A DNA stretch of 64,000 bases from Streptomyces koelreuteriae (lineage in GTDB: Bacteria > Actinomycetota > Actinomycetes > Streptomycetales > Streptomycetaceae). The stretch covers positions 5,456,001 through 5,520,000 of the forward strand of contig NZ_CP075896.1 in NCBI RefSeq assembly GCF_018604545.1, given 5' to 3'. The notes under the pieces are model-generated. The model worked only from the letters and a program-made list of their open reading frames with translations, ran no database searches and was not told the origin of the DNA. The first letter of the stretch is position 1, and the number at the start of each line of letters is the position of its first letter. The position numbers were made by a program, and so were the translations under genes. Of the stretch, positions 52,399 to 61,920 are shown in pieces.

Positions 52399-53654
52399 GC
52401 GAGGTGCTCCCGGTTGTGTGCGATCAGCCGGTCCGTGAGTGTCTCTGCGTACTCGTACTGGGCGATGAGGGGGTGGGAGAGGAGGGCCTGGAAGACGCGA
52501 GTGCGGCCGCCGTGCAGGGCCGCCTCCAGGGCCAGGTGCTCGTACGCTGTCACGTTCGCCATCAAGCCCGCGTAGAGGGGGTCCACCGGGGCGACGGGGA
52601 GGGGGGACGCGCCCTTCGTGCCCACCGCCGCCTGTACCTCGATCACCGCGTCGTCGGGGAGGAACGGCAGCGTGCCCCGGTTGTAGGTGTTCACCACCTG
52701 GTACGGGGTGCCGGCGCCGCCCAGCAGGGCCGCCGCCAGGTCCACCGCCGCCTCCGAGTAGTACGCGCCGCCCCGTTTCGCCAGCAGCTCCGGCTTTTCC
52801 TCCAACGACGGGTCCGCGTACATCGTCAGCAGTTCCCGTTCCATCGCTGCCACCTCGGCCGCCCTCGACGGCTTCGTCCGCAGTTCTCGTACGACCTCGT
52901 CGTGCGCGTAGTAGTAGCGCAGGTAGTACGACGGGATCACACCCAGGCAGTCGAGCAGCGCGCGCGGCAGGCGCAGGTCGCTCGCGATCGTGTCGCCGTG
53001 GTCCGTCAGGAGCTTGGGGAGGACGTTCTCGGCCTCCGGGCCGCCCAGGCGTACGCCCGTTTCCCAGGTGAGGTGGTTGAGGCCCACGTGGTCCAGGTGG
53101 ATCTCGGGGGGCTCGACGCCCAAAAGCGCCGCGAACTTGCGCTGCAGGCCGATCGCCACGTTGCACAGGCCTACCGCCTTGTGGCCCGCCTCCAGCAGGG
53201 CGCGGGTCACGATGCCGACAGGGTTCGTGAAGTCGATGATCCAGGCGTCGGGGTTGGTGCGGCGGACGCGGTCCGCGATGTCGAGGACGACCGGGACCGT
53301 GCGGAGGGCCTTCGCGAGGCCGCCGGCGCCCGTTGTCTCCTGGCCCACGCAGCCGCAGTCGAGGGGCCAGGTCTCGTCCTGTTGGCGGGCCGCCTGGCCG
53401 CCGACGCGGAGCTGGAGGAGGACCGCGTCCGCGCCGTCGACCGCGCGGTCGAGGTCGGTCGTGGTGGTGATGCGGCCGGGGTGGTCCTGGCGGGCGAAGA
53501 TGCGGCGGGAGAGGCCGCCGACCAGGGCCAGGCGGTCTTCGGCCGGGTCCATCAGGACCAGTTCCTCGATGGGCAGGGTGTCCCTGAGGCGGGCGAAGCC
53601 GTCCACGAGTTCGGGGGTGTAGGTCGAGCCTCCGCCGACCACGGTGAGTTTCAT
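52389..53654 (-). CDS. 6-phospho-beta-glucosidase, glycoside hydrolase family 4
   Basis: A 421-aa protein. NAD-binding VVGGGSTYTPELV at the N-terminus, the GH4 metal site LCNVAIGLQ (Cys) with HVGLNHLTW (His), and DFTNPVGIVTRALLE. Uses NAD and Mn2+ to split 6-phospho-sugars by a redox mechanism. Together with the kinase next door it would process imported disaccharides after phosphorylation. Confidence 0.9.
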   Translation of the reverse strand: MKLTVVGGGSTYTPELVDGFARLRDTLPIEELVLMDPAEDRLALVGGLSRRIFARQDHPGRITTTTDLDRAVDGADAVLLQLRVGGQAARQQDETWPLDCGCVGQETTGAGGLAKALRTVPVVLDIADRVRRTNPDAWIIDFTNPVGIVTRALLEAGHKAVGLCNVAIGLQRKFAALLGVEPPEIHLDHVGLNHLTWETGVRLGGPEAENVLPKLLTDHGDTIASDLRLPRALLDCLGVIPSYYLRYYYAHDEVVRELRTKPSRAAEVAAMERELLTMYADPSLEEKPELLAKRGGAYYSEAAVDLAAALLGGAGTPYQVVNTYNRGTLPFLPDDAVIEVQAAVGTKGASPLPVAPVDPLYAGLMANVTAYEHLALEAALHGGRTRVFQALLSHPLIAQYEYAETLTDRLIAHNREHLAWA

Positions 53655-53660
53655 CTGCGT

Positions 53661-54557
53661 CTAACCCTTTACTCCGGTGAGCGTGACACCCTCTACGAAC
53701 GCCTTCTGGGCGAAGAAGAACACGAGGATCACGGGGGCCATGACCAGCACGGTGGCGGCCATGGTGAGGTTCCAGTCGGTGTGGTGGGCGCCCTTGAACG
53801 ACTCAAGGCCGTAGGAGAGCGTCCAGGCGCCCGGGTTCTCCGAGGCGTAGATCTGCGGGCCGAAGTAGTCGTTCCACGCGTAGAAGAACTGGAAGAGGGC
53901 CACTGCGGCTATGCCCGGTTTGGCCATCGGGAGGACGACCTTGAGCAGGGTGCGCAGGTCGCCGCAGCCGTCGACCCTCGCCGCGTCCAGGTATTCGTCG
54001 GGGATCGTGGTGAGGAACTGGCGCAGCAGGAAGATCGAGAACGCGTCGCCGAACGCCATGGGGATGATCAGCGGCCAGAGGGTGCCGGAGAGGTCCAACT
54101 GCTTCGCCCAGAACAGGTACATCGGGATGATGATGACCTGCGGCGGCAGCATCATCATCGAGATGACCAGCATCAGCGCCAGATTGCGGCCTCGGAAGCG
54201 GAACTTGGCCAGGGCGTAGGCCACCGGGATCGAGGAGATCACCGTGAGGGCCGTGCCCAGGAACGCGTAGAACAGGGTGTTCTTCCACCACGTGAGGAAG
54301 CCGGGGGTGTCGAAGACCCTGCGGTAGTTGTCCCACTCCCAGGTGTGCGGGATCAGGTCGCGGCTGAGGGCCTGGGTGTCGCTCATGAGCGAGGTGAGGA
54401 AGACGAAGACGAAGGGGAGGGTGAAGAAGAGGGCCGCCGCGATGCCCAGGGAGTGGATCGCGATCCATTCCAGCAACGCCCTTCGGCGGGCCGTGCGTTC
54501 CGCGGGGGTGGGTGGTGCCTTTCTCAGCCCCACCGGCTTTTCCAGTACGTGCGTCAT
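53661..54557 (-). CDS. Carbohydrate ABC transporter permease (MalG type)
   Basis: A 298-aa protein with six TM segments and the EAA loop (EYLDAARVDGCGDLRTLLKV, then VLPMAKPG) that contacts the ATPase. No ATPase gene is in the operon; such Streptomyces importers use the shared MsiK ATPase encoded elsewhere. Overlaps the other permease by 4 bases. Confidence 0.92.
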   Translation of the reverse strand: MTHVLEKPVGLRKAPPTPAERTARRRALLEWIAIHSLGIAAALFFTLPFVFVFLTSLMSDTQALSRDLIPHTWEWDNYRRVFDTPGFLTWWKNTLFYAFLGTALTVISSIPVAYALAKFRFRGRNLALMLVISMMMLPPQVIIIPMYLFWAKQLDLSGTLWPLIIPMAFGDAFSIFLLRQFLTTIPDEYLDAARVDGCGDLRTLLKVVLPMAKPGIAAVALFQFFYAWNDYFGPQIYASENPGAWTLSYGLESFKGAHHTDWNLTMAATVLVMAPVILVFFFAQKAFVEGVTLTGVKG

Positions 54558-55519
54558 CGTTCACCTGCGTTGATCAGGCCGCCCTTGCGGCGCATCAGGA
54601 GTGCGGTGAAGGCCATGGAGAGGGCGAAGAGAACCAGGGCGACCACACAGGCGGAGCCGTAGTCGAAGCGCTGGAAGCCCAGGTTGTAGACGAGTTGGGG
54701 GAGGGTGAGCGTGGACTTGTCCGGGTAGCCGGGCTCGAACTGCGTGCCCGCGCCCTGGATCACGCCCGACGCGACCTTCCCGGCGATCAGCGGCTGTGTG
54801 TAGTACTGCATCGTCTGGATCACGCCGGTGACCACCGCGAACATGACGATCGGCGAGATGTTCGGGAGCGTGACGTAGCGGAAGCGCTGCCAGGGCGTCG
54901 CGCCGTCCAGTTCGGCCGCCTCGTACTGCTCCTTCGGTACGTCGAGCAGTGCCGCCATGAAGATGACCATCAGGTCGCCGATGCCCCACAGGGCCAGCAG
55001 GGTGAGGGCCGGCTTCGACCAGGTGGGGTCGTTGAACCAGCCGGGTGTGGGGAGTCCGGCCTTCTCCAGGAGGGAGTTGACCGGGCCTGTGCCGGGGTTG
55101 AGGAGGAAGGCGAAGGCCATGGTGGCCGCCACGGGCGGGGCCAGATAGGGCAGGTAGAAGAGGGTGCGGAAGACGCCCGTCGCCGTCTTGATCTTGGTGA
55201 TCAGCAGGCCCACGCCCAGGCCGAAGGCGACCCGGAGCGTGACCATGACGAGGACCAGCCACAGAGTGTTGCGCAGGGCGGGCCAGAAGAAGGGGTAGTG
55301 CTCGAAGACGTACGTCCAGTTCTTCGTGCCCGACCAGGTCGGCGGCTTGAAGCCGTCGTAGTGCATGAAGGAGAAGTAGACGGTGGAGAGCAGGGGGTAG
55401 GCGAAGAAGACCGTGAAGCCGATCAGCCACGGGGAGAGGAAAGCCAGGGTGCGGAGCGTCGAGCGGCGGTGTTTCGCCCGCAACGTAGAGGTGCTCACGG
55501 CAGGGCTCGTGGTGCTCAT
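54554..55519 (-). CDS. Carbohydrate ABC transporter permease (MalF type)
   Basis: A 321-aa protein with six TM segments and the EAA motif (EQYEAAELDGATPWQRFRYV, then TLPNISP). ATG at 55517-55519 overlaps the binding-protein stop (ATGA). Forms the channel with the gene at 53661. Confidence 0.92.
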   Translation of the reverse strand: MSTTSPAVSTSTLRAKHRRSTLRTLAFLSPWLIGFTVFFAYPLLSTVYFSFMHYDGFKPPTWSGTKNWTYVFEHYPFFWPALRNTLWLVLVMVTLRVAFGLGVGLLITKIKTATGVFRTLFYLPYLAPPVAATMAFAFLLNPGTGPVNSLLEKAGLPTPGWFNDPTWSKPALTLLALWGIGDLMVIFMAALLDVPKEQYEAAELDGATPWQRFRYVTLPNISPIVMFAVVTGVIQTMQYYTQPLIAGKVASGVIQGAGTQFEPGYPDKSTLTLPQLVYNLGFQRFDYGSACVVALVLFALSMAFTALLMRRKGGLINAGER

Positions 55520-56859
55520 GGCTGCTTCGCCTGCGCGATGTCCGTGTCGATCTGCGCGGCCGTCTTCTTCAGGCCCGCCTTGAGATCGGTCGCCTTGCCG
55601 CTTTCGTAGGCGTAGCCGAACTCCTGGACCGTGGTGAGGTAGACGCCGCCGTTGACGGACGCGGGGGCGGTCGTGGAGTTCGGGTTGGCGGCGATCTCCA
55701 GGAACGTCTTGAAGCGCGGGTCGTACTTCAGCTTCGGGGACTTCAGGGCCGCCAGCGTCGAGGGGACGTTGTGGATGGCGTTGGAGAAGTTCACCACCGC
55801 GTCCGTGTCCGTGGTCATGTACTTCACCAGCTCCCAGGCCGCGTTCTGCTTCCTGCTGGTCGCCGCGATCCCCGCGATGGTGCCGGTGATGTAGCCCTTG
55901 CCGTACTGGTCGGCCTGGTCGTCGGGGACGGGCAGCGGGGCCACGCCGATGTCGAACTTCGGCTTGGTGTCCAGGGCCATGCCCAGGCGCCACTCGCCGT
56001 CCAGCTGCATGGCGACCTGGCCGGTGTGGAAGGGGTGCTTGGGGCCCCACTCGTCGCCGAGCTTGGAGCGGTAGGTCTCCAGCTTGCGGTAGCCGCCGAG
56101 TGCGTCGACCAGCTTCTTCTGGACCGTGAACGCGGCCTCGAACGCCGGGTCCTTGCCGACGTTCGACTTGCCGTTCTTGTCGAAGTACGTGGGGGAGAAC
56201 TGGCCGAGGTAGTGCTCGGTGGTGGTCTCCCAGCCGTGGTAGTTCGGCATGAAGCCGAGCTGCTTGTAGGTGTCGCCCTGGGGGATCGTCAGCTTCTTGG
56301 CGACCTGCTCGAACTCGGACCAGGTCTTGGGCGGGGCGGTGATGCCGGCCTTCTCGAACGCCGTCTTGTTGTAGTAGAGGCCGTACGCGTCGCCGAGGAG
56401 GGGGACCGCGCAGCGGTCTCCGTCGAACTGGGTGTACTCGTTCATCGCCTTCGGGAAGGTCTTCTCCGGGTCGACGCCGGACTTCTCGAAGAACGGGTTG
56501 AGGTCCACCAGGGCACCGGAGGAACAGAACTTTCCGACGCTGTTCGTGGTGAACGACGAGATCACGTCCGGGGCCTTGGCGCCGCCGGTGCGCAGGGCCT
56601 GGTTCATCTTGTCGTCGGTCATGTTGCCGACGACGTCGACGTGGATGTTGGGGTGCGCCTTCTCGAAGCCGTCGACCAGGGACTGGACGGCCTTCACCTC
56701 GCCCGGCGCGCTCCAAGCGTGCCAGAAGTTGATGGTCGTCTCCTTCGAGGCGTCGTCGCTCGCGGCGGAGTCCGACTGGCCGGTGCACGCGGTGGCGAGG
56801 AGGGCGAGGGAGGCGGAGGCGGCGAGCGCGATGGCTGCTTTTCTGGATATTCCGGGCAT
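55516..56859 (-). CDS. Sugar-binding lipoprotein of an ABC importer
   Basis: A 447-aa protein. Lipobox LLATACTG after a signal peptide, then the SBP_bac_1 fold (TTINFWHAWSAPGEVKAVQS, LVDGFEKAHPNIHVDVVG). ATG at 56857-56859. Binds the sugar outside the membrane. The substrate is not certain; the GH4 gene suggests a beta-linked disaccharide. Confidence 0.93.
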   Translation of the reverse strand: MPGISRKAAIALAASASLALLATACTGQSDSAASDDASKETTINFWHAWSAPGEVKAVQSLVDGFEKAHPNIHVDVVGNMTDDKMNQALRTGGAKAPDVISSFTTNSVGKFCSSGALVDLNPFFEKSGVDPEKTFPKAMNEYTQFDGDRCAVPLLGDAYGLYYNKTAFEKAGITAPPKTWSEFEQVAKKLTIPQGDTYKQLGFMPNYHGWETTTEHYLGQFSPTYFDKNGKSNVGKDPAFEAAFTVQKKLVDALGGYRKLETYRSKLGDEWGPKHPFHTGQVAMQLDGEWRLGMALDTKPKFDIGVAPLPVPDDQADQYGKGYITGTIAGIAATSRKQNAAWELVKYMTTDTDAVVNFSNAIHNVPSTLAALKSPKLKYDPRFKTFLEIAANPNSTTAPASVNGGVYLTTVQEFGYAYESGKATDLKAGLKKTAAQIDTDIAQAKQP

Positions 56860-56920
56860 GGCGGAGCTCCCTGTGGCACGGGGGAAGAGGGGAAGGACGG
56901 AAAAGCGGGGGGGGGTGGGG

Positions 56921-58213
56921 TCAGCGGGAGGTGTCGAAGACCTCGTCGCGCGTCGACGCGAGCGCGCTCTCCAGCGCGCCGCGCAGCACGGGATGTTCAC
57001 GGACGTCGCCCACGACCAGGCGGGGGCGTGACGCGGCCAGCTCTTCCAGCTCGGCCTGGACGAGGGCGCGCAGGATCTCGCCGCCCGAGGCGAGCGACGC
57101 GCCGCTCAGCACGACGAGCTCGGGGTCGAGGACCGAGACGAGGGAGGCCAGACCGGTGGCCAGCCGGGTCGCGTAGGTCTGGAGGAGGAGGCGATGGGGT
57201 TCGTCGCCGGCCTCCGCCGGTCCGGGCGCCAGGGGGGTGGCGGGGTCGGTCTCCGCCGACCTGGACGCCAGGCGTGCGGCGGCCTCGGTTCGCGCCGCCG
57301 CCCGGGCCACCAGTTCCGCCGCGGCCTCGGCGTACGGCCCCTGCGGGATGTCCTCGATGCCGAGTTCACGGGCCAGCCGGGGGACGGCCTGGGAGCCGGC
57401 CAGCTCCTGGTAGCCGCCGCTGTTGGCCTTGGTGACCTGACGGACCAGGGGGGTGCCCGGCACCGGCAGGAAGCCGACCTCGCCGGCGCCGCCGCTCCAG
57501 CCGCGGTGCAGCCGGCCGCCGAGCACCAGGGCGGCGCCCAGGCCCTCCTGGTTCCACAGCAGCACGAAGTCCGCGTGGCCCCGGGCCGCACCGAGCCGCT
57601 GTTCGGCGAGCGCGACCAGGTTGACGTCGTTCTCGTACTCGAACGGCATGGGCAGGGCGGCGGCGAGCTCGTCCAGGAGGGTGGGGGAGTGCCAGCCGGG
57701 GAGGTGGGAGGCGTAGCGCAGACGGCCCGTGGTGGGGTCGAAGGCGCCCGGGGTGCCGATCACGAGACGGTGGATGTCGGCCCGGGCGAGGCCCGCCGCC
57801 TTCACCGCGCCGTCCAGGGCGTCGGTGACCTGCTGGACGACCGGGGTGCCGGTGCGCCTGCCGGGGGTGGGCAGTTCGTGCCGGCCGACGGTGCGGCCGG
57901 TGATGTCGGAGACCGCGGCGAGTATCCGCTCCGGTGTGACGTCGAGCCCGGCGGCGTATCCGGCGGCCGGGTTGACCTCGTAGAGCTGGGCGTTCGGGCC
58001 GGGCCGGCCTTCGGTGGTGCCGGTGGCCAGGACGAGGCCCGCCGCCTCCAGACGGGCCAGGAGCTGCGAGGCGGTCGGCTTGGACAGGCCGGTGAGCTTG
58101 CCGATCCGCGTACGGGAGAGCTGTCCGTGCTCCAGCAGCAGGTCGAGGGCGGCCCGGTCGTTCATGGCGCGCAGGACGCGTGGGGTGCCCGGCGTGCCGG
58201 CGGTTCCTGCCAT
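56921..58213 (-). CDS. ROK-family transcriptional repressor
   Basis: A protein of about 430 aa. N-terminal helix-turn-helix (LLEHGQLSRTRIGKLTGLSK), then the ROK domain with VIGTPGAFDP, ENDVNLVAL, GLGAALVLGG and GWSGGAGEVGFL. The usual C-x-C-G-x-x-G-C-x-E zinc motif is missing its cysteines here. ATG 58213 or GTG 58225. It controls the sugar operon that follows. A palindromic site lies 93 bases upstream. Confidence 0.9.
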   Translation of the reverse strand: MAGTAGTPGTPRVLRAMNDRAALDLLLEHGQLSRTRIGKLTGLSKPTASQLLARLEAAGLVLATGTTEGRPGPNAQLYEVNPAAGYAAGLDVTPERILAAVSDITGRTVGRHELPTPGRRTGTPVVQQVTDALDGAVKAAGLARADIHRLVIGTPGAFDPTTGRLRYASHLPGWHSPTLLDELAAALPMPFEYENDVNLVALAEQRLGAARGHADFVLLWNQEGLGAALVLGGRLHRGWSGGAGEVGFLPVPGTPLVRQVTKANSGGYQELAGSQAVPRLARELGIEDIPQGPYAEAAAELVARAAARTEAAARLASRSAETDPATPLAPGPAEAGDEPHRLLLQTYATRLATGLASLVSVLDPELVVLSGASLASGGEILRALVQAELEELAASRPRLVVGDVREHPVLRGALESALASTRDEVFDTSR

Positions 58214-58305
58214 GCGTGTCCACACCTGCCCTTCGGCTGCTCAGCTTTTCAGTGATCACGGGGAGAAGTCCATCGAGACCCGTCGACCACTGTCAGGATC
58301 ACTGT

Positions 58306-58320
58306 TAGGAAAGTTTCCTA
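58306..58320. promoter_or_regulatory. ROK operator candidate
   Basis: TAGGAAAGTTTCCTA is a perfect palindrome around a central G, of the TTAGGAAA...TTTCCTAA type known for ROK regulators in Streptomyces. It lies upstream of the ROK gene, so the gene is probably autoregulated. Confidence 0.7.
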
Positions 58321-58393
58321 TCGGTGGAGAGGAAGCTAAACCCGGCACCTTCGGGAGTCAAGAGGCCACGAAGAACAAGAGGGCATGAAGAAA

Positions 58394-58427
58394 GGGCGGC
58401 ACCCGGCCGAGCCGGATGCCGCCCTCC
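58394..58427 (-). terminator. Terminator of the mscS-type gene
   Basis: GGGCGGCA / TGCCGCCC 8-bp stem extended by CCGGC/GCCGG. Followed on the minus strand by TTTCTT. It lies 22 bases past the stop at 58449. Confidence 0.8.
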
Positions 58428-58448
58428 CGTGAGGCCGCTACATCGCTG

Positions 58449-59558
58449 CTACTTCGTCGTGCTCGTCGGCGCCGCCGGCGCGAGCGGGGACGCCGCCGCC
58501 GACTGCGGAGACGTGGCGTTCGCGTAGACCGACGGGGCCGCCATCCCGGCCGTCGGGTCGACGAGCTGTTCCTCCGCCGAGGCCGTGGCGCCGCCGACGA
58601 TCCGGATGCCCGCCGCGTCGAAGGTTCGCTTGATGCGCCAGCGCAGCTCGCGCTCCACGGTCAGGGACTTGCCGGGCATGGTCTTGGCCGAGACGCGCAC
58701 GACCATGGAGTCCAGCAGGACGCTGTCCAGGCCGAGCACCTCGATCGGGCCCCACAGCAGCTCGTTCCAGGGCTCCTCGGCGCCCATCTTCTCGGCGACC
58801 TCGTCGAGCGTGGCCTTGACCTTGTCCAGGTCCTCACCGGAGTGGACCGTGACGTCGACGTTGGCGGTGGCCCAGCCCTGGGAGAGGTTGCCGATGCGTT
58901 TGACCTCGCCGTTGCGGACGTACCAGATCTCGCCGCCCTCGCCGCGCAGCTTGGTCACGCGCAGACCCACCTCGATCACCTCGCCGGAGGCGACGCCCGC
59001 GTCGACCGTGTCGCCGACGCCGTACTGGTCCTCGAGGATCATGAAGACGCCGGACAGGAAGTCCGTGACGAGGTTGCGGGCGCCGAAACCGATCGCCACA
59101 CCGGCGACACCGGCCGAGGCCAGCAGCGGGGCGAGGTTGATCTGGAAGGTGCCCAGGACCATCAGCGCGGCCGTGCCGATGATCAGGAACGACGCCACCG
59201 AGCGCAGCACCGAGCCGATGGCCTGCGAGCGCTGACGGCGGCGTTCGACGTTGACCAGCAGTCCGCCGATCGCGCCGCCGTCCAGGGACGGCACGTTGCG
59301 GTTCATGCGGTCGATCAGCTTGGTGATCGCCCGTCGTACGACGACCCTCAGCACCACCGCTATCACCACGATGAGCAGGACCCGAAGGCCGATCGCGAGC
59401 CATGTCGACCAGTTCTGCTCGATCCAGCCCGCGGCGTTCGTCGCGCTCTCGTGGGCGTCCTGCAGCGAGGGCACTCTCGGGCTCTGGGTGCCCGAGGGGG
59501 TCGGCGACGGCGTAGGGTCGGCGGCCATCGATACGGCGTCCGCGGGGGACAAGGACAC
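58449..59558 (-). CDS. Mechanosensitive ion channel, MscS family
   Basis: A 369-aa protein. Three membrane segments (WLAIGLRVLLIVVIAVVLRV, ASFLIIGTAALMVLGTF and the pore helix LLASAGVAGVAIGFGARNLV) then the MscS beta domain (FMILEDQYGVGDTVDAG). GTG at 59558 is preceded by GGAGGTACTCGCC. The C-terminus is Ala/Ser/Pro-rich. Releases solutes on osmotic downshift. Confidence 0.92.
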   Translation of the reverse strand: MSLSPADAVSMAADPTPSPTPSGTQSPRVPSLQDAHESATNAAGWIEQNWSTWLAIGLRVLLIVVIAVVLRVVVRRAITKLIDRMNRNVPSLDGGAIGGLLVNVERRRQRSQAIGSVLRSVASFLIIGTAALMVLGTFQINLAPLLASAGVAGVAIGFGARNLVTDFLSGVFMILEDQYGVGDTVDAGVASGEVIEVGLRVTKLRGEGGEIWYVRNGEVKRIGNLSQGWATANVDVTVHSGEDLDKVKATLDEVAEKMGAEEPWNELLWGPIEVLGLDSVLLDSMVVRVSAKTMPGKSLTVERELRWRIKRTFDAAGIRIVGGATASAEEQLVDPTAGMAAPSVYANATSPQSAAASPLAPAAPTSTTK

Positions 59559-59880
59559 GGCGAGTACCTCCAGGTGCAGCGGTCTGCCCCGGTGGGGTGG
59601 TTCGGGGGTCTTCGGGGGATCAAGGTCACGACTGGGTCACCGAAGGGGCAGAACCACCACACTAACGGGGCATTGTGTGTGTTCCCTCGGAATGTGTGAA
59701 GGAGAGACCGTGCTCACCTGGGCTTGAACAGGCCATGCTCGGGGGGATGAATCAGATGTGGTCGAAAACACTCCCAGCCCGTTACCGGGACATGGTGGCG
59801 CTTCCACCAGGCATGAGGAGAGACTGACTACGAATCGTCCCGGCGCGAGCCACGCGCCGCCGGCGTCCAAGGAGGCATCC

Positions 59881-60417
59881 GTGCCGCATGTCCTGGTCCT
59901 CAACGCGTCGTACGAGCCGCTAGGTGTCGTACCGCTCCGCCGCGCGCTCGTCCTCGTCCTCGAGAACAAGGCCGTATGCCTCGAGGAGTCCGGCGCCTTT
60001 CTGCACAGCGCGACCGTCACAGTCCCCGCACCCAGCGTGGTCCGGCTCAAGCGATTCGTCCGGGTTCCCTATCGGGGGCCCGTTCCACTGACCCGCCGGG
60101 CGCTGTTCGCCCGTGACGGGGGCCGGTGCATGTATTGCGGTGGCGTCGCAACCAGCGTCGACCACGTCATCCCGCGCAGCCGCGGGGGCAAACACGTCTG
60201 GGACAACGTGGTGGCGTCCTGCCGCCGCTGCAACCACGTGAAGGCCGACCGACATCTCTTCGAGATCGGCTGGCGGCTGCGCCACAAACCCGCCCCGCCC
60301 TCCGGCCTCGCCTGGCGCATCATCGGGACCGGGCACAGGGATCCGCGCTGGATGCCGTACTTGCAGCCGTACGGCGCGGAAGACGCCATGGCCCGGATCG
60401 ACGGCATTCCTGCCTGA
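59881..60417 (+). CDS. HNH endonuclease
   Basis: A 178-aa protein. HNH core: CMYCGG, VDHVIPRSRGGKHVWDNVVA and SCRRCNH, with two zinc CxxC pairs. GTG at 59881 after AAGGAGGCATCC. N-terminal VLVLNASYEPLGVVPLRRAL is typical of the chromosomal HNH family found in all Streptomyces, of unknown specific role. Confidence 0.92.
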   Translation: MPHVLVLNASYEPLGVVPLRRALVLVLENKAVCLEESGAFLHSATVTVPAPSVVRLKRFVRVPYRGPVPLTRRALFARDGGRCMYCGGVATSVDHVIPRSRGGKHVWDNVVASCRRCNHVKADRHLFEIGWRLRHKPAPPSGLAWRIIGTGHRDPRWMPYLQPYGAEDAMARIDGIPA

Positions 60418-60519
60418 CGACGATCCGGGCTTTCGTATGGCCGCGTGTTGCCGTGTGCGGCACCGGCCGGCCCGGGGAACCCCCCGTTCCCCCGGGCCGG
60501 CCTGTCATGAGGTGCGCCC

Positions 60520-61920
60520 CTACGCGTACCGCAGCTCCCCCGGGCGCACCGTGCGGCGCAGCAGGGGCAGTGAGGTCGCCGCGGCCAGCAGGCAGGCGGC
60601 GTAGACGGCGAGGGGCACCAGGGCGGTCGCCCAGGGCACCGGACGGTCCGAGAGCACGGCGTACCAGGTGCCGATGGCCAGGCCGCCGAGGCCCGCGAGC
60701 AGCACCGCGGGGGCCAGCGGCAGCGCGGTCTCCAGCAGCAGGGCCCGGCCCAGCACCGTGCGCGGCACTCCTGCGGCGGACTGTGCGGCGAGGCCCCGGC
60801 GGCGGGTGGCCAGGGACTCGGCGGTGCCGACGGCCAGTCCGGACAGGGTGATCGCGAAGGCCACCGCGATCGCGGCGCCGGTGAGATCGAGGCCGGTGGT
60901 GTAGTAGGTCACGGACTCGCCGAGGTCCTTCCTGCTGCGCACCACGTCCCCGAGCACCTGCCGGATGCCCATGAAGCCGGTCCCGACGACCGTCACCAGC
61001 AGCACCGCCGCGTGGGTGCGGGCCGCCGACCAGGGGTCGTCGCGCAGCCGCTCGGCGGCGATCAGCGTGGCCGCCGACCGGGCCCGGGCCGCGAGGAGCC
61101 GCCCGGTCGCCTTCGCGACCGCCCCGGAGAACCACACGGCGCCCGCGCCGACCGCGAGGACCGCGCCCGCCATCATCATCGGTGACCCGCCGCCCGGCCG
61201 GTTGGCGGCGGACGTGGCGGTGGTGGTCACGGCCAGCAGCGCCAGTGCCGCGACGAGCAGGATGCCGGCCAGGAAGAGCAGCCCCGGCCCCCGTCCCGAG
61301 CCCGGTCCGACCCGGCGCACCCAGCCGAGCGGCGAGGCCACCACCCGGCGCAGCGCCAGCGCGCCCGCCGCCGCGCCCAGCAGCGGTACGGCGACGGCGA
61401 CCAGGGCGATCCCCGCCCAGGCCAGGGCGGTCGGCCGGTCCCACAGGCGCAGCAGGAGCAGCACCGAGAAGACGGTCGCGACAGTCGAGCCCAGCAGACA
61501 GGCGAGCCCGGTCTCCAGCGCGGCGATCCGCCGCACCTGCCAGGGCGTGGCCCCGGCCAGCCGCAGCCCGGCCAGCCGCCGGTCGCGGTGCACCGCCCCG
61601 ATCCGGGCGCACTGCCCGAGGAACCCGAGCACCGGCACGAGCAGGAGCAGCAGACTGACGATCACACCGGAGCGGGTGCCGGGCTGGTCCAGCAGGCCGG
61701 CGGCGTAGCCCACGCGGTGTTGGCCCCGCAGTGACGCCAGGGCGACGGCGGTCAGGGCGAAGCCCGTCGCGAGCGCCGCGCCCGTCGCCGTCAGGGTGAC
61801 CCGCCACCACTCGCCGCGGTCGGAGCCACGGGTGAGCTCCCAGGCGAGGCGCACATCGGCACGCAGGGAGTGAAAGGAGCGCAGGAAGCGCAAGGGGCGC
61901 GAAGAACGCGGGGAGTTCAC
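60520..61920 (-). CDS. ABC transporter permease, FtsX type
   Basis: A 466-aa protein with about eight hydrophobic segments (ATGFALTAVALASL, VSLLLLLVPVLGFLG, AVAFAITLSGLAVG). ATG overlaps the ATPase stop by 4 bases. Acts with the ATPase at 61917 to export or remodel the envelope. Confidence 0.88.
   Translation of the reverse strand: MNSPRSSRPLRFLRSFHSLRADVRLAWELTRGSDRGEWWRVTLTATGAALATGFALTAVALASLRGQHRVGYAAGLLDQPGTRSGVIVSLLLLLVPVLGFLGQCARIGAVHRDRRLAGLRLAGATPWQVRRIAALETGLACLLGSTVATVFSVLLLLRLWDRPTALAWAGIALVAVAVPLLGAAAGALALRRVVASPLGWVRRVGPGSGRGPGLLFLAGILLVAALALLAVTTTATSAANRPGGGSPMMMAGAVLAVGAGAVWFSGAVAKATGRLLAARARSAATLIAAERLRDDPWSAARTHAAVLLVTVVGTGFMGIRQVLGDVVRSRKDLGESVTYYTTGLDLTGAAIAVAFAITLSGLAVGTAESLATRRRGLAAQSAAGVPRTVLGRALLLETALPLAPAVLLAGLGGLAIGTWYAVLSDRPVPWATALVPLAVYAACLLAAATSLPLLRRTVRPGELRYA

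Noticed and set aside
52248..54662. 804-codon plus-strand frame
   Set aside because: Antisense to the GH4 and permease genes.
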